DNA of 64,000 nt from SB11 sp037968475 (GTDB taxonomy: Bacteria; Bacteroidota; Bacteroidia; UBA8524). Both the position numbers and the translations under genes were made by a program. Location: contig JBBKVO010000013.1 in assembly GCA_037968475.1 (NCBI GenBank), positions 1-64,000 on the forward strand, read 5' to 3'. Position 1 is the first letter of the stretch. The number at the start of each line of letters is the position of its first letter. This document shows positions 1-9,400 of the stretch, one piece after another. The notes under the pieces are model-generated. The model had not been told where the DNA came from, did no database searches, and saw only the letters and a list, made by a program, of their open reading frames with translations.

Positions 1-852
1 GCACCAACAAAGTCGTATCAAAATAAAAAATTATAAAAACAAAAATAGCACCGAACAAGTGTCCGATGCTACTTAATATTTTATATTTATAATCTGTATC
101 GCTTATTTAGGACGAGACATATACATCATATATAGCCAAATCCATAACAGATTCTACATTGGTCATACTGCCGATATAGTAAACGATTGACGGAACACAA
201 TACAGCATATCCGCTTTTTAGTTTTATCACTACACATTTTTAACAGATGTAGCTTAAAAAAATAATGTCAAAACTGCCATTTACAGCTTAGATTGTTTTG
301 AGCAGGGGAAAATTAGCTAAAACGAAATCAATTTCTAAAATCTAGTCCTAAAAATTAAATCTTGGGGTTAAGTAATCCGGTTTTGTAGCCTCTATTTCGC
401 TCTATCCTTTGTACTAAAAACAGATTATCAATATGTAAACATAGGTTCTTGTCAAAAATGCTTCTATTCTAAAACCTGTGAATTATGTAAGATTTTTTGA
501 AAAAAATGCAATACATATTATTTCAAAAATAGGTTATTTGTTAGTTTAAGAATTAAATGGATAGCTGATACCAATCCTTTTGTAAGGGAAGCCAACTGAA
601 CACTAGCATATAGCTAGGGCATTTATATAATTAATACGCGCAAAATTTGGCGTCTTTTTTTACAATTGTATTTGTACCTGCTACTATTGAAATACTAGAA
701 ATGTTAAGCTTTTTTTTTGGGGGAGGGAAACAACTATGTGGTAAAGCCTATATAGTTTAATGAGTTTTACAAAGCTGTTTCAGCCCATGGTTTGTACTGG
801 ATAATAACAAACCAATCACCACAATAAAATTATCCATTAATCATAAATATTA
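1..852. other. Gene-free AT-rich intergenic region
   Basis: No convincing reading frame is seen on either strand. There is an imperfect hairpin at 47-57 / 60-70 (9 of 11 pairs), which could be the terminator of a gene lying left of the window. A 20-nt motif at 471-490, AAAACCTGTGAATTATGTAA, recurs with one change at 3183-3202 upstream of the glucan synthase gene. The rest is A/T-rich with homopolymer runs, for example at 711-720. The promoter of the downstream sensor kinase gene must lie here, but I cannot place it with confidence. Confidence 0.6.
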
Positions 853-2724
853 ATGAGCGATAAAATAAAAATACTAATTGTAGGGCACGGCACACATGAT
901 GCAGAGCTAATGCATTATGAATTAAAAAAAGGAGGTATTAATTTTGTGTCAGAAATTGTTGAAAACGAAAAGGATTATCAAAATGCGCTTACTAATTTTG
1001 CTCCTGATATAATACTATCCGATTATACACTTCCAGTATTTGATGGGGCTACTGCATTTAAAATAAGAAAAGAACTAGCGCCCGATATTCCATTTATTTT
1101 TGTTTCGGGTATTATTGGGGAAGAAATTTCTATTGAGCTTATTAAGAACGGATTAACCGATTATGTGCTGAAAAACAAGCTATCTACCCTAAGCAGCAAA
1201 GTTCAACGGGCTTTAATAGAATCAGCAGAAAAGAGACAAAAAAATATAACTGAGCAAGAACTGGCACAAAGTGAAAAAAGACTTGCCAAGGCACAGGGAC
1301 TAGCCCACATGGGAAGTTGGGAGTTAGATTTTGCAACAAATAATTTTAGGTGGTCTGATGAGGGGTGTAGAATTTTTGGTTTCCAACCACAACAAAATCA
1401 GCAAACATTTGATACATGGGTATCACACATCCATCCTGATGACCGTGCTTTTGTATTAGAAAAAATAAAAGAGAGCAAAAAATACTTAAGCGACTTTTCA
1501 TATTACTATCGCATTATTCGCAACGATGAGGAAATAAGACATATTTATTCTGAAAGCAAGTTTGAATTTGATACAAACGGTAAACCAGTGGGTATGTACG
1601 GTATATCGCATGATGTAACTAAAAAAAGGGCTATTGAAGCACAAATGGAATTTGACAGAAACAATTTAGATGCTTTAATTAACAGTACTGATGATTTGAT
1701 GTGGAGTGTAGATAGGGATTTAAATATAATTACCTCAAATAAGCCCTTTAATAATATGGTGAAGCTAATTACCGGCAGCACAATTAAAAAAGGAATTAAT
1801 GGCTCTTCTTTAGGATTTTCAGAAAAAAAACTTGAGAAATATAAAAAATATTATGCCCGTGCATTTACGGGAGAATCTTTCACAACACATGAGTATACTA
1901 ATATACCTGTTGAATTTTGGACTGAAATTTCATTTTATCCTATCAGAAATGAAGAGAATGTTATTGGAACGGCTTGCTATGCCCGCGATATAACAAATAA
2001 AAAAATTTCTGCGCAAAAACTGAAACAACAAAACATTGAACTTATAAAAACAAATTTTGAGCTTGACCGCTTTGTGTATAGTGTATCGCATGACCTTCGC
2101 TCTCCTCTTACATCAGTACTTGGGTTAATAACTTTTATTGAAGAAGAAAGTACTGAACCTGATACGCTTGAGCACACAAAAATGATAAGAACCCGCATAC
2201 AGCGGCTGGATACTTTTATTAAAAACATACTGAACTACTCGCGAAACAACCGTGTAGAATTAGAAGTACAAGAAATTAGCATTCAAAAAACAATTGATGA
2301 AATTGTGGATTTGCTTCGCGATATAAACGGAGCAAAAGCGATAGATTTTGAGATTAATATTGATGAGCAACAGCCATTTTATTCTGATTTGCAGCGGATT
2401 AAAACAATACTGGAAAACCTTATATCAAACGCTATAAAATTTCAAAAAAAGGAAATACCAAACAAGTATATAAAAATAACCGGCATAATTGATAAAAATA
2501 ATTTACACCTAACTATAAAAGACAACGGCATAGGCATAGCCCCAAAAAACCACGCTAAAATATTTGATATATTTTGTCGTTTATCAGCCAAAATTGATGG
2601 CTCGGGCATTGGGTTGTACATTGTAAAAGAAAGCATTGAAAAACTTTACGGAACTATAAAAGTTGATTCTGAGGAAGAAATAGGAACTACATTTATTATT
2701 AAAATAAAAAACTTAATACCATGA
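853..2724 (+). CDS. Hybrid sensor histidine kinase: receiver-PAS-PAS-HisKA-HATPase
   Basis: Cytoplasmic sensor kinase of 623 residues with no signal peptide or membrane segment. An N-terminal receiver-like domain (about 5-125) carries the phospho-acceptor position Asp57 in SDYTLP. Two PAS domains follow (about 145-265 and 275-395). The HisKA helix has the phospho-accepting His413 (SVSHDLRSP), and the HATPase domain shows the N box (NLISNAIKF), DNGIGI and GSGIGLYIVKE. Oddity: the acidic pair that binds Mg2+ in receivers (normally VDD) is replaced by Val-Gly-His near residue 10, so this receiver may be a pseudo-receiver. The stop overlaps the start of the next gene by 4 nt (ATGA), so kinase and regulator are translationally coupled. 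The signal sensed is unknown. Confidence 0.9.
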   Translation: MSDKIKILIVGHGTHDAELMHYELKKGGINFVSEIVENEKDYQNALTNFAPDIILSDYTLPVFDGATAFKIRKELAPDIPFIFVSGIIGEEISIELIKNGLTDYVLKNKLSTLSSKVQRALIESAEKRQKNITEQELAQSEKRLAKAQGLAHMGSWELDFATNNFRWSDEGCRIFGFQPQQNQQTFDTWVSHIHPDDRAFVLEKIKESKKYLSDFSYYYRIIRNDEEIRHIYSESKFEFDTNGKPVGMYGISHDVTKKRAIEAQMEFDRNNLDALINSTDDLMWSVDRDLNIITSNKPFNNMVKLITGSTIKKGINGSSLGFSEKKLEKYKKYYARAFTGESFTTHEYTNIPVEFWTEISFYPIRNEENVIGTACYARDITNKKISAQKLKQQNIELIKTNFELDRFVYSVSHDLRSPLTSVLGLITFIEEESTEPDTLEHTKMIRTRIQRLDTFIKNILNYSRNNRVELEVQEISIQKTIDEIVDLLRDINGAKAIDFEINIDEQQPFYSDLQRIKTILENLISNAIKFQKKEIPNKYIKITGIIDKNNLHLTIKDNGIGIAPKNHAKIFDIFCRLSAKIDGSGIGLYIVKESIEKLYGTIKVDSEEEIGTTFIIKIKNLIP

Positions 2725-3131
2725 TAGAAATAACAACAACAACAAAATTTGAAAACGTGATGGTTATTGATGATAATGAGATTGATTTATATATTGTATC
2801 ACGTATTATTAGCATTAATAATTTTTCAAAAAATACGCTATCCTATTCTTATGCAAAAGAAGCCTTAAATTATTTACAGGAAAATCAGGGGAATATTAGC
2901 CTACTGCCGCAAGTAATATTTGTTGATATATTCATGCCTATGATGTCGGGATTTGAGTTTATGGAAGCCTTTGATAAATTACCCGCCACTGTAAAAAATT
3001 ATTGCAAGGTATTTGTTATTTCTTCAAGTAATAATGAAGATGATATTAATAGGGCGCATAGAGATAAAAACATAGTTAATTTTCAAGAAAAACCTATACA
3101 AAAAGATTTTCTTGCAAGCATTGCCATTTAA
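2721..3131 (+). CDS. Single-domain response regulator (CheY-like)
   Basis: A stand-alone receiver of 136 residues. It has the acidic pair Asp17-Asp18 (VIDDNE), the phospho-acceptor Asp69 (FVDIFMP), a conserved switch Ser in VISSSNNEDD, and the Lys of EKP near the C-terminus. There is no output domain, so it must act by protein contact or pass phosphate onward. It starts inside the last codons of the kinase (4-nt overlap) and is almost certainly its partner. In Bacteroidota, such PAS-kinase plus short-receiver pairs are common and their targets are usually unknown. Confidence 0.9.
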   Translation: MIEITTTTKFENVMVIDDNEIDLYIVSRIISINNFSKNTLSYSYAKEALNYLQENQGNISLLPQVIFVDIFMPMMSGFEFMEAFDKLPATVKNYCKVFVISSSNNEDDINRAHRDKNIVNFQEKPIQKDFLASIAI

Positions 3132-3182
3132 GCACCTTTGTTACTATCCTATCGCCCTTTCCCTCCTCTTTCTTTGCTTTCA

Positions 3183-3233
3183 AAAACCTGTGAATTGTGT
3201 AACATATTTTAGGCGAAGTGTAACACATTTTAG
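3183..3233. promoter_or_regulatory. Tandem direct-repeat operator candidate
   Basis: Two near-identical 16-mers, GTGTAACATATTTTAG (3197-3212) and GTGTAACACATTTTAG (3218-3233), lie 21 nt apart, start to start, so on the same DNA face. The first is preceded by AAAACCTGTGAATTGTGTAA (3183-3202), found with one change at 471-490. The spacing is that of a direct-repeat transcription factor site. It lies 190-240 nt before the glucan synthase start and just after the response regulator gene. The binding protein is unknown, and a regulatory role is inference. Confidence 0.4.
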
Positions 3234-3422
3234 CTAAATAATTAGCTACTTATCGCCAAACAACACGCAGATAATTAGCACCACCCTTTTTTAGGTATAC
3301 CGTTATAATAAAGCATTTTAGTAGCTACGCTGCAATTTGTCAATACCTGCCGCGCAGGTGTATCAATCTCTTTTTATAACCCTATCTATAAACACTGTTA
3401 TTGAGATGAAAGAACGAATTTT

Positions 3423-6400
3423 ATGAAATTGATACCCGCAGCACACGAACTCATATCAAATATGAGGGCCTTTTTTCAAACCAATAACTCTAAACTCAGT
3501 TACCTGGATGAAGAACCTCTAAGGGCAGAATTATTTACCTCTGGCCAAATGGAGCGTTATGGCAAAGCACTGGCAGGTACACACAAACTATCAACCAAAC
3601 CTGCCGAAGACCATTTACTGAAACGGCTGGCCGATAACGAAATAATTTTACATGAAGTACGCAAACTGCTTACTGATACTATAAAAAGAAAATACCAAAT
3701 AACCCCTGCGGGCGAGTGGCTGCTTGATAATTTTTATTTGATAGAAGAGCACATTAGAAACACAAAAAAACACCTTCCCAAAGATTATAGCGAGGGCTTA
3801 CCACAGCTTTCTGATGTTACTTCTACCGGCTTAACGCGTATTTATGATATAGCCCTTAAAATAATTTCGCACAGTGATGGAAGAATAGATATTGAAAGTT
3901 TGGGAGGCTTTATAAAAGCATACCAAACTGTTACCCATTTAAAATTGGGCGAATTATGGGCAATACCCATTATGCTTAGGCTGGCACTGCTTGAAAATTT
4001 GAGGCGTGTTGCCACCCGATTGGCTATTGACCGAGTAGATGCCAACCTTGCCAACTACTGGGCAAAGCAGATGATTGACACTACGGAAAAAGATCCTAAA
4101 AATTTAATCTTAACCATTGCTGATATGGCGCGCTCCAATCCGCCCATAGTAAGTGCATTTGTATCAGAACTAACAAGGCAACTAAGTGGCAAAGGCCCTG
4201 ATGTGGCAATGGCTTTGAACTGGACTGAGCAACAACTATCGGCCATTGGGCTAACAAGTATAGAATTAGTAAACGCCGAAAACCAAAAGCAAGCCGCCAA
4301 TCAGGTTTCTATGAGTAATTGTATTGGCAGCCTGCGTTTGCTGGGTGCAATGGATTGGCGCGATTTTGTAGAGGAAAATAGCATTGTAGAGCAAACCCTG
4401 TGCAAAGATAACGGGGGTACTTATGGTTTAATGGATTTTGCCACACGAGATCATTACCGCCATGTAGTAGAGCATATTGCCTTAAATAGTAAAATTACAG
4501 AGCACGAGGTGGCACGCATAGCCATACACCTAATGCACGAAAATGCAGGCAAAAGCAATAACGACAGTCGCACAGCACACGTTGGATATTACTTGATAGG
4601 CGAAGGAGTAGGAGAAACCCGAAAACAGGCCAATATGCAAATATCGGGCATCCAAAAAATACGGAATGCCATGCTAAAGCATGCTTTCCCTGTTTATTTT
4701 TCCATAGTTTCTTTAACCACGCTTTTTATAAGCACGGGTATTTTAGTACGCGCCTATTGGGATACAGAAAACGGGTGGCTTCTTTTATTAATTAGCATTT
4801 TAACAGTGCTTTGCGCCAGCCAGTTGGCACTATCGGTTATCAACTTTATATCAACGCTATTAGTAAAACCCTATTTTTTACCCCGTATGGATTTTTCGCA
4901 GCAAATTCCTACTGCTGCGCGCACACTGGTTATAACCCCCGTAATGCTTACCAGTGCAAAAGAAATTGAAGATTTAACTGAGACGCTTGAGGTGCGTTTT
5001 TTGGCAAATAGAAACGAAAATCTTCATTTTGGTTTGCTAACTGATTTTACTGATGCAGCACATGAAAAACTGCCCAAAGACCAAGCTTTGTTAGATTTGG
5101 TGCAGCAAAAAGTAGAAGAACTAAATAAAAAATATAGGGGAGACGAAAACGATTTATTCTTTCTGTTTCACCGCCCGCGGCATTGGAATGAAGCTGAAAA
5201 TGCTTGGATGGGGTATGAGCGCAAACGGGGAAAAATATCAGAACTAAATTCTTTACTGCGGGGAAACTCACAAGAGCGTTTTTCACTAATAGTGGGCGAT
5301 CAATCTATTTTCCCGCTAATAAAATATGTAATTACGCTGGATGCCGATACCCAACTGCCTATGGGTGCAGCATGGAAAATGATAGGCACTATGGCGCACC
5401 CGCTAAACCATGCCTGGTATGATAAAGTAAAGAAAAGGGTAACAAAAGGCTATGGCATTTTGCAGCCGCGTGTAGCCGTTAGCTTGCCCGATGAAATAGC
5501 TTCTTTATATGCCCGTATGCACGGCAACGAGCCGGGTATAGACCCATACACCCGTGCATCGTCAGACGTATATCAGGATTTATTTGCCGAAGGCTCTTTT
5601 ATAGGCAAAGGCATTTACGAGGTTGATACTTTTAAAACAGTATTAGAAGGGCGGTTTGCTGAAAACGGAATACTAAGCCACGACCTTTTAGAAGGTTGCT
5701 ATGTGCGCTCAGGTTTGCTAAGCGATGTACAATTGTTTGAAAAATACCCCACCACCTATGGTGCGGATACGAAAAGACGGGCGAGATGGGTACGGGGCGA
5801 TTGGCAAATTTTTGCATGGCTTCTTCCCTATGTTCCGGGTGTTGACAGAAAATGGGATAAAAACCCAATTTCAGGCTTATCACGCTGGAAAATTGCAGAC
5901 AATATTAGGCGCAGCCTTGTGCCTATTGCCCTTACAGTGCTTTTATTACTGGGTTGGGTAGTATTGTCATCGCCCATATTTTGGACGTTTACCGTTTCGG
6001 CCATTATCGTTATTCCTATTTTAATTACTTCGGGTTGGGACACTATCAGAAAACCTAAAGATGTTGTTCTACCACAACACATAAAAAACTCGGCACGCAA
6101 TATTCTCGATGTTTTTGTGCGTACACTATTTACACTAATTAGCCTGCCTTTTGAGGCATTTGCAAATTTCACCTCCATAAACCTCGCACTATGGCGTATG
6201 CTGGTTACACGCAAAAAACTTTTAGAGTGGAGTGTATCTTCAAACGATAACAGCAGAGGCTTGCCCCAACTATCAGCCTATTATTTATCCATGTGGATAC
6301 AGCCCTTTTTTGCCTTTGTTGTATTTGTTGGGTTTATAATCTATTCGCCAGCGAGGCTGGCTATGGCAACGCCCATTTTGCTGCTGTGGCTTATAGCCCC

Positions 6401-9400
6401 TTTTATTACATGGCGGATTAGTTTGCCCTTAAAAAAACAAGTATCAATACTTAGCGATGAACAAACCATTTTTCTTAGAAAATTAGCACGCAAAACGTGG
6501 AGCTTTTTCGAGCGTTTTGTGGGCGAAGAAGATAATTGGCTGCCGCCTGATAATATGCAAGAGCAGCCCGATGCACAAATAGCCCACCGCACATCGCCCA
6601 CCAATATTGGGCTGGCACTGCTTGCCAACCTATCGGCTTGCGATTTCGGATACATTACCACAGGGCAATTTATGGAGCGTACTAAGCGCACACTTAGCAC
6701 CATGGGAAAAATGGAACAGTACCGAGGCCATTTTTATAATTGGTACGATACAGAAACTTTAGACCCTTTGTTTCCTAAATACATCTCTACGGTGGATAGT
6801 GGAAACCTTGCGGGGCACTTGTTGGTGCTTAGGCAAGGTTTACTGGCCATACCTCAGCAAAAAGTACAATGCTCAAAATTGTTTGAGGGGCTAAAAGACA
6901 CCCTTAATGTGCTTACAGATACACTTAAAGAAAACGAGATAGCAATACTGCAACACTTTAAAATAGAGTTAAATACTGTGTGCGCTCATAATTTAACAGC
7001 ACCACACGAAATAAAATTCCATATAGGGGTGCTTACTGAAAGCTTTGACGTTGTTAGTGATAAACTAAACGACGACCCCGAAAGCGAAACCTACCGATGG
7101 ATGCAAATGCTGGCACTGCAACTAAGGCATTTGGGTGAAGATTTTAAAATATTTACCCCATGGACCATGCTAATGAATGCGCCGCTTAAGTTTATGGATT
7201 TTTCTTCTTTTAATACCAACTCAACATTAATTGAGGTATTACAAACGGCAAAGGATTTAGAAGCTGAAACAAACAATTGTATAACTGCAAACAATACAGT
7301 TATTGAAAACGATTGGCTGCTACAATTTCAAATAGCATTATTACAATCAATACGAATAGCCCAAGAACGTATTATAACTGCTGAAAATCTTGCCGAGCAA
7401 TGCAATACCATGGCCGATATGGAGTGGGAGTTTCTGTACGATAAAACAAGTAAGTTGCTGTCCATTGGCTACAATGTAGAAGAACACCACCGCGACGCCA
7501 GTTTTTATGATTTGCTGGCATCAGAAGCAAGGCTTTGCAACTTTTTAGCCATAGCACAAGGTAAATTGCCCGAGGAAAGCTGGTTTGCACTGGGGCGTTT
7601 ACTTACCAATGTAAATGGCTCACCCATACTACTATCGTGGAGCGGTTCAATGTTTGAGTATTTGATGCCATTTTTAGTTATGCCATCGTACGAGAATACA
7701 TTGCTTACCCAAACCTGTAAAGCCGCCGTAGAGTGGCAAATAGAATACGGCAAGCAAACAGGGTTGCCTTGGGGCATATCAGAGTCGGGGTATAATATGA
7801 TAAACTCTAGCACCAACTATATGTACCGCGCCTTTGGCGCACCCGGTTTGGGGCTAAAACGTGGCTTGGAAGAAGATTATGTAATAGCTCCCTACGCTAC
7901 CATGCTTGCGCTAATGGTTACCCCTGCAAAAGCGTGCAAAAACTTAGAGCTACTTACCGAAAAAGGATTTACAGGCCAATATGGTTTGTATGAAGCCATA
8001 GATTATACCCCCGCACGTTTACCACGCGGCCAAACCAGTGCCGTAGTGTACTCGTTTATGGCACACCATCAGGGTATGGGGTTGTTATCAATAGCCTATT
8101 TGTTGCTTGATAAACCCATGCAAAAACGCTTTGAAGCCGAACCACAGTTTAAAGCTTCTCTTTTATTGCTACAAGAGCGCATACCAAAAGCCACCACCTA
8201 TTTTGCACACACTACAGATATTGCGGATATTAACTACGAACCCGCAGGTATAGAAACCAGAATTATAACTACGCCCAACACACCCATACCCGAAATACAT
8301 CTGTTATCAAACGGAAAATACCATGTAATGATAACCAATGCGGGCACAGGCTACAGCCGTTGGAAAGATATTGCAGTAACCCGTTGGCGCGAAGATATTA
8401 CCAGCGATAATTGGGGCACATTTTGTTATATACGCGATTGTGATACTGAAACCTATTGGTCTAACACGTACCAACCCACACTTAAAAAAACCGAAAAATA
8501 CGAAGCTGTATTTTCTCAAGGCCATGTAGATTTTCGCACGGCCAACAAAGGCATTGAAACACATACCGAAATAGTAGTATCGCCTGAAGATGATATAGAA
8601 ATGCGCAGGTTGCGCATCACCAACAACTCTGGCATACGCAAAACAATAGAAATAACCAGCTATGCCGAGGTAGTACTTGCCCCCAATGCTTCAGATTATA
8701 TGCAGCAGGCATTTAGCAGTCTTTTTGTTCAAACAGAAATTATACCCCACCAATACGCCATACGCTGCACACGCAGGCCGCGCTCTGAAAACGAGCAATC
8801 GCCATGGATGTTTCATCAAATGACATTGCAGGGAAAAGAACCCGTAGAAGTATCGTACGAAACCGACCGTATGCAGTTTATTGGCCGTGGCAACACAGCC
8901 GTTAATCCGCAGGCCATGAATAATTCGGGCAAACTTACGGGCAGTCAAGGCTCAGTGTTAGACCCTGTGGTGGCCATCCGTTATAAAATAGTTTTAGAAG
9001 CAGAAGAAACCCTTACTGTTGATATGATTACGGGCATAGGCTCCACCAAAGAGATTTGCCAACGCCTTATTGATAAATATCAGGATAAACACCACAAGGA
9101 CCGCATATTTGAACTGGCTTGGACACACAGTCAGGTTTTATTAAGACAAATAAATGCCACTGAAACCGATGCCCAATTGTATGGCCGTTTATCCAACTCA
9201 ATACTATTTGCTAACGCCTCCTTCCGTGCCGACCCTTCCATACTAATAAACAACCGCAGAGGACAATCGGGGCTATGGGGATATTCTATCTCCGGCGATT
9301 TGCCCATCGTACTTTTAAAAATAGAAAGTCAAGCTAATATGCAATTAGCTAGGCAACTTATACAAGCCCACGCCTATTGGCGTTTAAAGGGACTTGCTGT

